Shown here in pieces: positions 39,227 through 47,839 of a stretch of DNA of 62,239 nt; position 1 is the stretch's first letter, and each line of letters starts with the position of its first letter. The notes beneath the pieces were generated by a model that saw only the letters and a program-made list of their open reading frames with translations, was not told the origin of the DNA and ran no database searches. Source of the stretch: an uncultured Clostridia bacterium (lineage in GTDB: Bacteria > Bacillota > Clostridia > TANB77 > CAG-508). The translations under genes were made by a program, and so were the position numbers. The DNA lies in NCBI GenBank assembly GCA_949388605.1, contig CASKJV010000011.1, forward strand, positions 1-62,239, in the 5' to 3' direction.

Positions 39227-39961
39227 ATGGATATTGGAATAATTAGTTTTTATGGTCTTATTTTTGGAATTTTGGGAACTTCGATTGGTGGCTTTATTGG
39301 TGCATTTTTAAATATAAAATCGAAAAAATTTTTAAGTTTTATTCTAGAATTTGCTGCTGGTTTAATGACAGCAATTGTTTGTTTTGACTTAATTCCAGAA
39401 GCACTTAAAATTATTAGTATTACTAAATGCATAATAGGAATATTTATTGGTATTATCTCTATGATTTTGTGTGATAATATAGTAAATTCTCACTATAAAA
39501 ATAACAAAAAAGTAGAAAATAGCCTTCTTAAAACTGGAATTATTATAGCAATTGGATTAGGAATACATAATTTTCCAGAAGGATTAGCTATTGGTGCTGG
39601 TTTTGAATCTTCAAATACACTTGGCTTTAAACTTGCTATTGCAATTGCTCTTCATGATATACCAGAAGGTATTTCTATATCTTTACCTTTAAAAATTGCT
39701 GGAACTTCCGCTTTTAAAGCAATTATTATAACAGTAATTTCAGGATTAACAACTGGTCTTGGTGCTTTTGTAGGCTCAATTTTAGGAAGTATTTCTTTAG
39801 ATTTAATTGGTATTTCTTTAGCTTTTGCGGCTGGAGCAATGCTATATATTGTTTCTTGTGAATTAATTCCTGAATCTAAAAATATGTATAAAGGTAGATT
39901 TGCTTCTCTTGGCAATATGTTAGGATTAGTAATTGGTATTTTATCTCAAATAATAGAATAA
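39227..39961 (+). CDS. ZIP-family divalent metal transporter (ZupT/GufA type)
   Basis: 244-residue membrane protein with about eight hydrophobic segments. The metal-binding ZIP motifs are present: GLGIHNFPEGLAIGAG in helix IV and ALHDIPEGISISLPL in helix V, with His/Asn/Pro/Glu ligands. Family members import Zn2+, Fe2+ or Mn2+; the metal here cannot be told. A longer frame from 39170 exists, but AAAGGA 6 nt before the ATG at 39227 gives the usual family N-terminus. It is followed by a repeated intergenic element and converges on prfA. Confidence 0.88.
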   Translation: MDIGIISFYGLIFGILGTSIGGFIGAFLNIKSKKFLSFILEFAAGLMTAIVCFDLIPEALKIISITKCIIGIFIGIISMILCDNIVNSHYKNNKKVENSLLKTGIIIAIGLGIHNFPEGLAIGAGFESSNTLGFKLAIAIALHDIPEGISISLPLKIAGTSAFKAIIITVISGLTTGLGAFVGSILGSISLDLIGISLAFAAGAMLYIVSCELIPESKNMYKGRFASLGNMLGLVIGILSQIIE

Positions 39962-39962
39962 A

Positions 39963-40112
39963 AATGGACGATATGATAATTACTAAATACAAAAATTTAC
40001 TAAATCGTCCACGTATTTGTTTGAAGCACCGATTTTGTTGTGCAAAATCGTGTGCAAAAATTAGCAAAGCTTTTATTTAGTAGGAAGTGCAGAGCACTTT
40101 CCTACTAAATAA
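39963..40112. repeat. 150-bp structured intergenic element, copy 1
   Basis: About 93% identical to a second copy at 44490-44642. It holds three stems: GGACGAT/ATCGTCC (39966-39972 with 40004-40010), CGATTTTG/CAAAATCG (40030-40037 with 40043-40050), and ATTTAGTAGGAA-type arms around AGA (40075-40110). It lies between convergent genes, abutting the prfA terminator. Confidence 0.8.
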
Positions 40113-40150
40113 AAAAAATGAGGTTTAGGAAAATTTCTAAATCTCATTTT
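40113..40150 (-). terminator. Terminator of prfA
   Basis: Stem AAATGAGATTTAG/CTAAACCTCATTT on the minus strand followed by a run of eight T residues, beginning about 10 nt past the stop. Confidence 0.85.
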
Positions 40151-40160
40151 TCATTTTAAA

Positions 40161-41222
40161 CTAATCTTGATTACCTTTTAATTTTTCTGCACGATCTGTT
40201 GCAATAAGATTATCTATCATTTCGTCCATATCTCCATTTAAAAAGTTTTCCATTTGGAAAATGCTAAATCCAATTCTATGATCTGTAATTCTTCCTTGAG
40301 GATAATTATAAGTTCTTATTTTTTCGCTTCTATCTCCAGAACCTACTTGACTTTTTCTTTCACTAGCAACAGCTTTTTCTTGTTTTTCTCTTTCTTGGTC
40401 ATATATTCTTGAACGTAATAATCTCATTGCATATTCTCTATTTTGTAATTGAGATCTTTCTGTTTGGCATTCAGCAACAATACCTGTTGGCTCATGTATT
40501 AATCTAACAGCTGAAGATGTTTTATTAACATGTTGACCTCCTGCTCCAGAAGCTCTAAACACTTCCATTCTAACATCTGCTGGATTTATTTCAATTTCTA
40601 CATCTTCTACTTCTGGCAAAACTGCTACTGTTGCTGTTGAAGTATGAATTCTACCGCTACTTTCTGTGTCTGGTACTCTTTGAACTCTATGAACTCCGCT
40701 TTCAAATTTGAATCTACTATATGCTCCTTTTCCAGTAATCATAAAAGATATTTCTTTATATCCACCTATTCCAGTTTCATTTTCATTTATAACTTGTATT
40801 TGAAAATGCTTTTTTTCTGCATACATAGAATACATTCTAAATAGAACTCCTGCAAATAGTGCAGCTTCTTCTCCACCAGCTCCAGCTCTTATTTCGCAAA
40901 TAACATTATTATCATCATTTGGATCTTTTGGAATTAAAAGTATTTTTAATTCTTCTTCTAATTTGGGAAGCTTTTCTTTTGCATCTAACATTTCAATTTC
41001 TGCTAATTCTTTCATTTCTGGATCGTTAAGCATTTCTTTAGCTTCTTCTAAATTTTTAGATACTGTTTTATATTCTCTATATTTTAGAACTATATCTTCT
41101 ATATCGCTATGTTCCTTCATTAACTTTTTCCATTCATTTTGTCTAGAAATAACTTCTGGATCACTAATTAACCCATTTAGTTCTTCATATCTTTTTTCTA
41201 CGTCTTCTAATCTTTGAAACAT
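40161..41222 (-). CDS. prfA: Peptide chain release factor 1
   Basis: 353-residue class I release factor that reads UAA and UAG and triggers peptide release on the ribosome. The GGQ motif is present ([12 protein letters not shown]), and [18 protein letters not shown] identifies RF1, with PDT at the PxT stop-recognition tripeptide; RF2 would have SPF. Length is normal. AGGAAGAGG precedes the ATG. Usual Firmicutes partners (prmC, tdk, rpmE) are not adjacent; it stands alone between the ZIP gene and the yhaN/yhaO pair. Confidence 0.97.
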   Translation of the reverse strand: MFQRLEDVEKRYEELNGLISDPEVISRQNEWKKLMKEHSDIEDIVLKYREYKTVSKNLEEAKEMLNDPEMKELAEIEMLDAKEKLPKLEEELKILLIPKDPNDDNNVICEIRAGAGGEEAALFAGVLFRMYSMYAEKKHFQIQVINENETGIGGYKEISFMITGKGAYSRFKFESGVHRVQRVPDTESSGRIHTSTATVAVLPEVEDVEIEINPADVRMEVFRASGAGGQHVNKTSSAVRLIHEPTGIVAECQTERSQLQNREYAMRLLRSRIYDQEREKQEKAVASERKSQVGSGDRSEKIRTYNYPQGRITDHRIGFSIFQMENFLNGDMDEMIDNLIATDRAEKLKGNQD

Positions 41223-41424
41223 AAAAACCTCTTCCTTTTTATTATATAAATTATTTTATGACAAAAGAAACACATTTAAAATAATTATAGCTTTTTAGTA
41301 AAATTATGTGTGTTTCGTATTTGTTCACTATTAAAATGTATAAAACAATAGATATTATATAAATTTCAATCCTTTGTTAAATATATTATTAAATTACAAC
41401 ATTTATATTATAACCTAAATTTAC

Positions 41425-43314
41425 CTATTTTTCAAGATTTATTAAATGATAATCTATATTTAAATTATCTAAAGTGTTTTTCTCTCTATCTGAACAAGTA
41501 AATATAATAATTTGGTTGTTTTCAAAATTATTTTTTATGTATTTTAAAATATTTGTTAGCCTATCATTATCAAAATAAGCAAAAGATTCATCTAAAATTA
41601 TTGGCATACTTTCATCAGATATTTCTTTTAGTGCACTTAATCTTAAAGATAAATACATTTGATCTATTGTTCCAACACTTAATCTAGAAGCTGATATATA
41701 TCTTCCATCTTCAATTTCTACATTTAGACCTTCACTATCAGTAACAACAACATTTTTATATCTATTATTAGAAATTTCTGAAATAATATTAGATAAATTT
41801 TGAGTAAACTTAGGACTTATATTCTCTTTAACTTGTTTATATGATCTTTCTAAGCATTCTTTAGCTATATTGTAAGAATTATTTAAAGAAATTAGCTCTT
41901 CTCTTTCTTCTTCAATTGACTCTAGTTCCTCTTCTATACTTGCTAAACTCTCTAACTTAAGATTAATTTCTTTTTCGCTGTTTTCTATAGCATGTAATCT
42001 AAATTTAGATGTATTTATCCTATTATCTTTCAGATCTATTTCCTTGACTATTTGATCATAACTTTTATTTAAATTTTTTTCTATATATCCTATATTGATA
42101 TAATCTTGATATTTTTTAATTAATTCTGTTTTATCTTTTTCAATTTCTTTATTTAATTTATATTCTTTTTCTTCTGCTTCTTTCCTCTGATTTTCTTGAT
42201 TTTGCTTTAAAATATCTATTTCATTTATTATTTTATCTGTACTATCTTTTCTATTTAAATTTATATTTTCTGATTTTCTTTTATCTTCTAGTAATTTATA
42301 TATTATTAATACCATTGGAACAACGGGAACAACTGAAATTAATTTCATTGGACTAAGCAATATTAATAGTATAAAAGCTATAAATAAAATAATTAATGAT
42401 ATATAATAATTTTTAGAATTAACTTTTTCATATTTTTCTTCGATATTGTTATCTGCAATTTTTTTATTTAGTTCTTTAATTTTATTATTATATTCTTGTT
42501 GCAAATTTTTGTTAAAATTAATTTCAGCACTTTTTACTCTATTATTATCTAATTTATTTTTTATTTCTTTTAAAAACTCTTTTTTATATTCATCTTTTTT
42601 TATTTCAGAAATTAAATTTTCCTTTTCTTCTAGACTCTCTGTACTTCTCTCTTTATACCTTTCTAAACTTGATTTTTCATCTATCAATTTACGAATTTTA
42701 GAATCAACAATATTTATTGGTCTTTGAGATGTTCTTTCTGTTCCAATTTGCTCATTTTGCATTTTCGTAATTTTATCCATACATTTTTTAAAAGATATAT
42801 TATCATCTCCGGAAGAAATTAAATTACTAATTTTTTGCACAATGCTAGCTTGACTATATTTACTAAGTTTTATTCCTTCTTGTTCTGAAATTGCAGTATT
42901 ATAAAACGTTTCTTCATCAATTCCTGTTTGTTCTATAAAAAATTCTATTCCTTTTGTTTTATCTATTTTAAATGTTTTAGATATATCTTCTTTATTTGAA
43001 TTATATATAATTGGATTTTTCTTTTTAAATTCTCTATATACTTCAAAATATTCTCCATTATCTAAAACATAGTTTATTTTTCCTGAAAATTCTTCATTTT
43101 TCCATGGATTATATTTATCAAAATCTGAAATATCTTTCCCATTTTTATTTTTAGAAGCTCCATAAAACATACATGAAATAAATTTTAACATACTAGATTT
43201 TCCAGATTCATTTTCTCCAAATATAATATTTATGCCATCTGTTAATTCAATATCTTTATTTTGTAATTTTCCAAATCCATTTATTTTAAAACTATTTATT
43301 TTCAAACTTTTCAC
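41425..43314 (-). CDS. YhaN-like SbcC-type ATPase
   Basis: 629-residue SMC/Rad50-like ATPase. Walker A is GENESGKSS (33-41); a long coiled coil fills about 180-490 and is interrupted by two hydrophobic segments near 300-345 (YYISLIILFIAFILLILL, VVPVVPMVLIIYKLL), as in B. subtilis YhaN. The C-terminal head has the signature LSVGTIDQMYLSLRLSAL and Walker B IILDESFAYFD. It starts 4 nt after the SbcD-like gene, so the two act together in DNA end processing or repair, perhaps membrane-tethered (inference from YhaN/YhaO). Confidence 0.88.
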   Translation of the reverse strand: MKSLKINSFKINGFGKLQNKDIELTDGINIIFGENESGKSSMLKFISCMFYGASKNKNGKDISDFDKYNPWKNEEFSGKINYVLDNGEYFEVYREFKKKNPIIYNSNKEDISKTFKIDKTKGIEFFIEQTGIDEETFYNTAISEQEGIKLSKYSQASIVQKISNLISSGDDNISFKKCMDKITKMQNEQIGTERTSQRPINIVDSKIRKLIDEKSSLERYKERSTESLEEKENLISEIKKDEYKKEFLKEIKNKLDNNRVKSAEINFNKNLQQEYNNKIKELNKKIADNNIEEKYEKVNSKNYYISLIILFIAFILLILLSPMKLISVVPVVPMVLIIYKLLEDKRKSENINLNRKDSTDKIINEIDILKQNQENQRKEAEEKEYKLNKEIEKDKTELIKKYQDYINIGYIEKNLNKSYDQIVKEIDLKDNRINTSKFRLHAIENSEKEINLKLESLASIEEELESIEEEREELISLNNSYNIAKECLERSYKQVKENISPKFTQNLSNIISEISNNRYKNVVVTDSEGLNVEIEDGRYISASRLSVGTIDQMYLSLRLSALKEISDESMPIILDESFAYFDNDRLTNILKYIKNNFENNQIIIFTCSDREKNTLDNLNIDYHLINLEK

Positions 43315-43318
43315 CTCT

Positions 43319-44392
43319 TTACATTGCTTCTAAACCTATTTCTATAGCCTTTTGATATTCTGCTTCAGTGCATTTTCCTTCTTCATACATACTTAATACT
43401 TCTTTTATAAAAATCCCTTTTAAATTGTTTTGTTTAGATAGTTCTTCTAAATCATAATCTAATTTTGTTTGATCTTTTACTTTTAATATATTAGTTTGAG
43501 AAACTACTCTTAATATTTCTCGAGTATTAATTTCAAATTTTCTTTTTCCTATTAAAATAACTTTATACATTGTCATTTTATTGTATCTGTAATTTAAAAG
43601 TTCCTCAATAAGGTCTTCTTTGGAATCGAAATCATCTACACTAATTTCAAGTTCTTCAAAATTTCTTTCATCAAGTTGAATAAAGTTCATATTAAAATTT
43701 TCTTTTTTTATTTCTCCTATAATCATTCCATGTTTTCCAAGTTCATCAAAACCTAGAGAAATAGTTGAACCTGGATAATAAATTTTATTTTTATTGTCCA
43801 AATTATTTTTATGAACATGACCAATAGCACAATAATCGAAACCTATAGAGTTTAATTTTGATTCTAATATAGGATTATAAGAAAATCCTTCTTTGTCTTT
43901 TGAACCATTTAAATCACAATGAGCAAGTAATATATTGGGTTTATTAGAATATGGTAATATAATATTTTCTAATGGAGAATTATTCATGTAAAATTCGTTA
44001 AATGCCATTCCATATATATTTACATTTTCATCTTCATATCTTTCTATGTTAGAATTTCTGAAAATATATACATTGTCTCCAAAATCATATGTATCATAAT
44101 ATGAATTCTTAATATATGGATCATGGTTTCCAGGAGATATGAATATTTTTGTATTTGGTATTTCATTAAAAAGTTTAGCAATATAGTCTATTGTAGATTT
44201 TTTTACATATTCTTGTTCATATAAATCTCCTGCTATTAACAAATATTCTATTGTGTTCTCTTTTACATAATCTATAACTTTTTTAAAAGCATTTCTTTGC
44301 TCAAGCCTTCTTTTTTCTCCTAAATTTTCTTTAGAATTTAAAGAAGTAAATGGTGCATCAAAATGCATATCTGCTATATGTACAAATTTCAT
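43319..44392 (-). CDS. YhaO-like SbcD-type metallophosphoesterase
   Basis: 357-residue calcineurin-like phosphoesterase of the SbcD/Mre11 group. The five metal motifs are present: ADMHFD (7-12), GDLYEQ, GNHDPY, LLAHCDLNG and GHVHKNN. The C-terminal 100 residues resemble the YhaO capping domain. Members are Mn2+-dependent DNA exonucleases that work with an SbcC-type ATPase, here the next gene. The operon is driven by a good sigma-A promoter. Ribosome binding site is weak (AGAAGATGG). Confidence 0.88.
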   Translation of the reverse strand: MKFVHIADMHFDAPFTSLNSKENLGEKRRLEQRNAFKKVIDYVKENTIEYLLIAGDLYEQEYVKKSTIDYIAKLFNEIPNTKIFISPGNHDPYIKNSYYDTYDFGDNVYIFRNSNIERYEDENVNIYGMAFNEFYMNNSPLENIILPYSNKPNILLAHCDLNGSKDKEGFSYNPILESKLNSIGFDYCAIGHVHKNNLDNKNKIYYPGSTISLGFDELGKHGMIIGEIKKENFNMNFIQLDERNFEELEISVDDFDSKEDLIEELLNYRYNKMTMYKVILIGKRKFEINTREILRVVSQTNILKVKDQTKLDYDLEELSKQNNLKGIFIKEVLSMYEEGKCTEAEYQKAIEIGLEAM

Positions 44393-44424
44393 TTTACCAT
44401 CTTCTTTCTCTTTTTAGTTTTATA

Positions 44425-44453
44425 ATTTTATCACAGCATTCAAATATAGTCAA
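44425..44453 (-). promoter_or_regulatory. Sigma-A promoter of the yhaO-yhaN operon
   Basis: Minus strand TTGACT (44448-44453), 17 nt, TAAAAT (44425-44430) with an extended -10 TG; about 33 nt before the start codon. Confidence 0.75.
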
Positions 44454-44489
44454 CGCATTTTGCGAATATTTGTTCTCGCTTTTAAAACA

Positions 44490-44642
44490 AAAGTGGACTA
44501 TATGATAATTACAAAATACAAAAATTTACTAAATCGTCCACGTATTTGTTCGAAGCGCCAATTTTATTGTACAAAATTGTGTGCAAAATTAGCGAAGCTT
44601 TTATTTAGTAGGAAGTGCAGAGCACTTTCCTACTAAATAAAA
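44490..44642. repeat. 150-bp structured intergenic element, copy 2
   Basis: Second copy of the element at 39963-40112, same orientation. The G-C pair at the base of the middle stem is A-T here (44560/44578), a compensatory change; the GGACGAT arm reads GGACTAT, which breaks one pair. It again abuts the terminator of a minus-strand gene. With that terminator and the yhaO promoter it fills the 310-base gap between the coupling-protein and yhaO genes. Confidence 0.8.
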
Positions 44643-44680
44643 AATAAAGAATAAGAAATATCTTCTTATTCTTTATTTTT
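44641..44680 (-). terminator. Terminator of the coupling-protein operon
   Basis: Stem AAAATAAAGAATAAGA/TCTTATTCTTTATTTT with a 7-nt loop and flanking T-run, about 25 nt past the stop. Confidence 0.85.
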
Positions 44681-44702
44681 TATTTATTTTCAAATTATAC
44701 TA

Positions 44703-46262
44703 TTAATTATCAGAATCTATTGAACCAAATAGTTCGTCAAATTTTGCTTCCAATTCCTTTTGGATATCCATTAATTCAGCTTGCCTTTTTTCTTCTTCAG
44801 CAGGATCTAATGGTTCCTGAGGCATAGCTCGATTTGAATAATTAGAGTTATTATTTAAAGGACTAGAAACATTCATGTCATCACTTTCATCTGCAAATAA
44901 ATCGTCTAATGATTCAAGTGATGCAGCAGTTCCTCCTGACATTCCATTTCCTGAGTTTTCATCTCCTTCTACATATGGATTGTATGGATTAAATTTTCTC
45001 CATATTCCTCTTTCAACACGAACATCATTATGGTCTGATTTAAATCTTGTTACTAATTTTCCTTCTGGATATTTAAAATAATAATATTTATTTGCTTTAA
45101 CTGGTTTTATACCTTTTTCATAAATAATGCAAAGATCAACATCCATTCTTCTTAATTCGTCAGGTGTCATAAGTGCTCTACCCATAACTTGATCAGATTC
45201 ACTCTTACCTTGCTTCCAATCTTCTCTATCTTTATTAACAGATATATTGTCCCTTGTTATTGTTTTCTCACCTAATGCTTTTGAGAAATATTCAACTGTT
45301 TTCTGTGAATTTGATCCTAGGAAAAGGTGAGTATCACAGTTTCCTATAATTGTCTCGTAAGCTTCTTTATAAACAGCTTCTAATTGATCTAGGTTTTGTA
45401 AAATAACACTAAAAGAAATTTTTCTACTTCTTGATGTAGAAATCTTTTTATCGAAATCTGGAATTTGTCCTATATTAGCAAACTCGTCCAGAATAAAATA
45501 TGTAGGTACTGGAAGTTCTCCTCCCTTAACATCTGCAAAGTCATATAATTGTTGTATCATTTGTGAGAAAAATATTGTAAGCAAGAAGTCATAAGCTGTA
45601 TGTGTATCGGAAGAAATAACATATACCGCTGTTTTTTTATTACCAATTTCTGTAAAATTTATTGTATCTGTAGATGTAACTTCTGCAATTTCTTTTGAGT
45701 CAAACTTACCTAATTTTGATTGTAAAGTACCAAGTACAGAACCAAAAGTTTTGTCTGGTAACATTTCAATATTTTTGTAATACATTCTAGCTGGATGGTC
45801 TATTGATAATTGATTCATTAAATTTGTAAGTAGATTATCTCCACCATTACTATTGGCAGTTCTTACAAGTTCTGAGCAACTTGCTAAACTTTGTTCTTCT
45901 GGTGGTCTTGTTGATTTTAAATAATAGATTAAGGCTTTCATTAACATTTCTGCCATGTCATCCCAGAACGGATCTGAACTTTTTCCTCCATCTCCTTGCC
46001 CCTTTACTATTGTGTTTGCAATAATATCAACATCTATTTCATTATTTATATGATGTAAAGGATTATATCCATCACTATTTTGAGGATGCACTAAGTTTAA
46101 TACTTTAACATCATATCCTTTTGCTTTAAAATACCCTGCTGTTTTATCATATAATTCACCTTTTGGATCTGTAAAAACATATGATCCTAACAATTGTAAT
46201 GCATTTGGAATAACAAATGAAGCAGATTTACCAGCACCAGATCCTCCGTACAACAAGTACAT
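44703..46262 (-). CDS. VirD4/TraG-type coupling protein, ATPase part (frameshifted from N-terminal part)
   Basis: 519 residues from the first ATG of this frame. It carries the whole motor domain of a type IV secretion coupling protein: Walker A GGSGAGKSASFVIPN at the very start, TDPKGELYDKTAGY, DPFWDDMAEMLMKALIYYL, Walker B YFILDEFANIGQIPDFDKK and SRSRKISFSVILQNL, then an acidic Ser/Asn-rich tail. Such hexameric ATPases bring DNA or proteins to a secretion channel. The transmembrane part is in the adjoining frame, and no ribosome binding site precedes this ATG, so the two parts are one gene split by a +1 frameshift at about 46248. No VirB4, VirB6 or relaxase gene is in the window. Confidence 0.85.
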   Translation of the reverse strand: MYLLYGGSGAGKSASFVIPNALQLLGSYVFTDPKGELYDKTAGYFKAKGYDVKVLNLVHPQNSDGYNPLHHINNEIDVDIIANTIVKGQGDGGKSSDPFWDDMAEMLMKALIYYLKSTRPPEEQSLASCSELVRTANSNGGDNLLTNLMNQLSIDHPARMYYKNIEMLPDKTFGSVLGTLQSKLGKFDSKEIAEVTSTDTINFTEIGNKKTAVYVISSDTHTAYDFLLTIFFSQMIQQLYDFADVKGGELPVPTYFILDEFANIGQIPDFDKKISTSRSRKISFSVILQNLDQLEAVYKEAYETIIGNCDTHLFLGSNSQKTVEYFSKALGEKTITRDNISVNKDREDWKQGKSESDQVMGRALMTPDELRRMDVDLCIIYEKGIKPVKANKYYYFKYPEGKLVTRFKSDHNDVRVERGIWRKFNPYNPYVEGDENSGNGMSGGTAASLESLDDLFADESDDMNVSSPLNNNSNYSNRAMPQEPLDPAEEEKRQAELMDIQKELEAKFDELFGSIDSDN

Positions 46263-46734
46263 TTACGTTACCACGTTTGTCTACTGGTAAGTAATTTTTT
46301 TCAGCTAGAACAATACCTTTATTCTTACTTAATACTTTATATTGTTCGCCACCTTCACTCCAATCACTAGATCCATTTTCAATATCTTCATATTCATGTT
46401 TTGGAAAAGCCTTTGCTATCCCAACCAATGTTGCTAATCCATATACTCCAAAGAATCCTTTTGTTATACTCCAAAAATAATGTCCCCCCATTTTAGTAAC
46501 AAAAATTGATTCAAAAGATTTTAATGGTGCTTGTAGACCTTCAAATAACTTTATAAGAAATATCTCCCAATCAAAATTTATTTCAGCAGGAACATTTTTA
46601 GCATATGCAGTTGCAACAGCAAGTGGGGCACCTCCCCATACTAATACAATTAGTATAATTATTAATCCTACAATTAATTTTCCTCTTATTTTCCTTATTG
46701 CAACTCTTATTTTTTCAAAAAATCCCATATTCAT
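46228..46734 (-). CDS. VirD4/TraG-type coupling protein, membrane part (5' half of frameshifted gene)
   Basis: 168 residues. A basic start is followed by a transmembrane helix (LIVGLIIILIVLVWGGAPLA), an extracytoplasmic stretch, a second hydrophobic region (YGLATLVGIAKAF) and the conserved lead-in to the ATPase (SKNKGIVLAEKNYLPVDKRGNVNVLVV). After LVV the frame reads RRIWCW and stops, while GGSGAGKS continues in the next frame. Removing one base (the C of GTTGTACGGAGG, plus-strand G46248) would restore an uninterrupted protein of about 680 residues, normal for VirD4/TraG. Either a real mutation or a base-calling error. Confidence 0.85.
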   Translation of the reverse strand: MNMGFFEKIRVAIRKIRGKLIVGLIIILIVLVWGGAPLAVATAYAKNVPAEINFDWEIFLIKLFEGLQAPLKSFESIFVTKMGGHYFWSITKGFFGVYGLATLVGIAKAFPKHEYEDIENGSSDWSEGGEQYKVLSKNKGIVLAEKNYLPVDKRGNVNVLVVRRIWCW

Positions 46735-46788
46735 ATCACCTTTTCTTATGTAACGTTTTTATTAAAACTATAAGTGTAACTGTTCAAA

Positions 46789-47160
46789 TTATTTAGATTC
46801 TCTATCGCTCTCGTTTTCTTTTTCTTCTTCATCAAGGTCTTTTTCTTTTTCTAATTCATACGCTTTTATATAAAGTCCTGCTAATTCAACATTAGCCAAA
46901 GTTTGTGTAACAGGATTTGAAGTTTCTATTGTTGCATTTCTCGCTGTTGCACCTGAATTAGTATCTGTAGCACCTGATGTACTATTATTTTGTTCTAATT
47001 CTCTTGGTTTTACATCAAATAATGTGCAATTTGTATTAATTGTTTTACTAGAATCTCCTGTAAATTTTGCTATATCTCTTTTAATATTAGCATCTCTTTG
47101 AACAGCCATTTCTTGTCTTCTATTTGCATTAACCCCATTTGAAGTTTTAGCATTTTCCAT
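46789..47160 (-). CDS. Hypothetical protein in coupling-protein operon
   Basis: Not recognised. 123 residues, without signal peptide or membrane segment. The N-terminal half is basic and polar (RRQEMAVQRDANIKRDIAKF), the middle is Ser/Thr/Asn-rich, and the last 25 residues are strongly charged (EKEKDLDEEEKENESDRESK), suggesting a disordered or helical tail. AAAGGAG lies before the ATG. It lies 54 nt upstream of the coupling-protein gene and 31 nt after the 175-residue gene, so it belongs to that operon and may supply an adaptor or substrate function (inference). Confidence 0.7.
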   Translation of the reverse strand: MENAKTSNGVNANRRQEMAVQRDANIKRDIAKFTGDSSKTINTNCTLFDVKPRELEQNNSTSGATDTNSGATARNATIETSNPVTQTLANVELAGLYIKAYELEKEKDLDEEEKENESDRESK

Positions 47161-47191
47161 TTTTAATCTTCTCCTTTCGGCATTTTATCAT

Positions 47192-47719
47192 TTATTTTTT
47201 GCCTTCTCTAATTTCAAACGCAAAATATTTCTTGTAAGGTTTAAGTTTACATTTTCCCTTAACTTCATTTGCATCTTCATCAAAATATAAAATTGGTTTT
47301 ACCTCTTCACCAGTTTCTGGATCTATTATTGAAATAGGTCTTTTCATGTTTGGTGTATAAGCAAAGTCTTTATATTCTGTTTCTTCTTCATTATATAAAG
47401 TTTTAAATCTCATAGGCATAGGTTTTTTTGAGATTTTTACAACATCATAGTCTAAAAATCCCATATTAACTACTACCTTTTCCTTTGCAAAAGATAGTAT
47501 TACTAATGGATTTCCTTCTGGCGCAGGATTATTAACAAAAAATGTTTTTTTGTTATTTTCTCCAACCATTTCTTCAGAATATTCTAATCTTTCAACTGTA
47601 TACTTTGGTGCAGTTTTTGCGAATTCTCTTTCTGTTTTATTTACCTGATATATTACAGTTCGTATATCTTGTGGATCTGTAATACTAAAATATTTTCCTT
47701 GTAAACTATCCTCTACCAT
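47192..47719 (-). CDS. Hypothetical protein heading the coupling-protein operon
   Basis: Not recognised. 175 residues, soluble, no signal peptide or membrane segment; alternating beta-like stretches (KKTFFVNNPAPEGNPLVIL, EKVVVNMGFLDYDVVKI, RPISIIDPETGEEVKPILY) suggest a beta-rich fold. Ribosome binding site AAGGAGAG. It follows a strong sigma-A promoter and precedes the 123-residue gene and the split coupling protein, and is the only protein in the operon with clear globular character besides the ATPase. Confidence 0.75.
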   Translation of the reverse strand: MVEDSLQGKYFSITDPQDIRTVIYQVNKTEREFAKTAPKYTVERLEYSEEMVGENNKKTFFVNNPAPEGNPLVILSFAKEKVVVNMGFLDYDVVKISKKPMPMRFKTLYNEEETEYKDFAYTPNMKRPISIIDPETGEEVKPILYFDEDANEVKGKCKLKPYKKYFAFEIREGKK

Positions 47720-47792
47720 TTATTTTTACTCTCCTTATAAAAGTTTATTACAAATGTGATTTTTTCTTTTGATTTCATTAAATTACATAATA

Positions 47793-47821
47793 ATTATATA
47801 TTAATCAAAGTAAAAAGTCAA
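47793..47821 (-). promoter_or_regulatory. Sigma-A promoter of the coupling-protein operon
   Basis: Minus strand TTGACT (47816-47821), 17 nt, perfect TATAAT (47793-47798), about 73 nt before the first start codon. Confidence 0.8.
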
Positions 47822-47839
47822 TCATTTATTAGATTTATG

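Noticed and set aside
39876-40067. 63-residue minus-strand frame at the end of the ZIP gene
   Set aside because: It lies across the ZIP gene end and the structured repeat, with no ribosome binding site.
46228-46262. Programmed ribosomal frameshift in the coupling-protein gene
   Set aside because: No slippery heptamer or downstream structure is evident; a single inserted base explains the split more simply.
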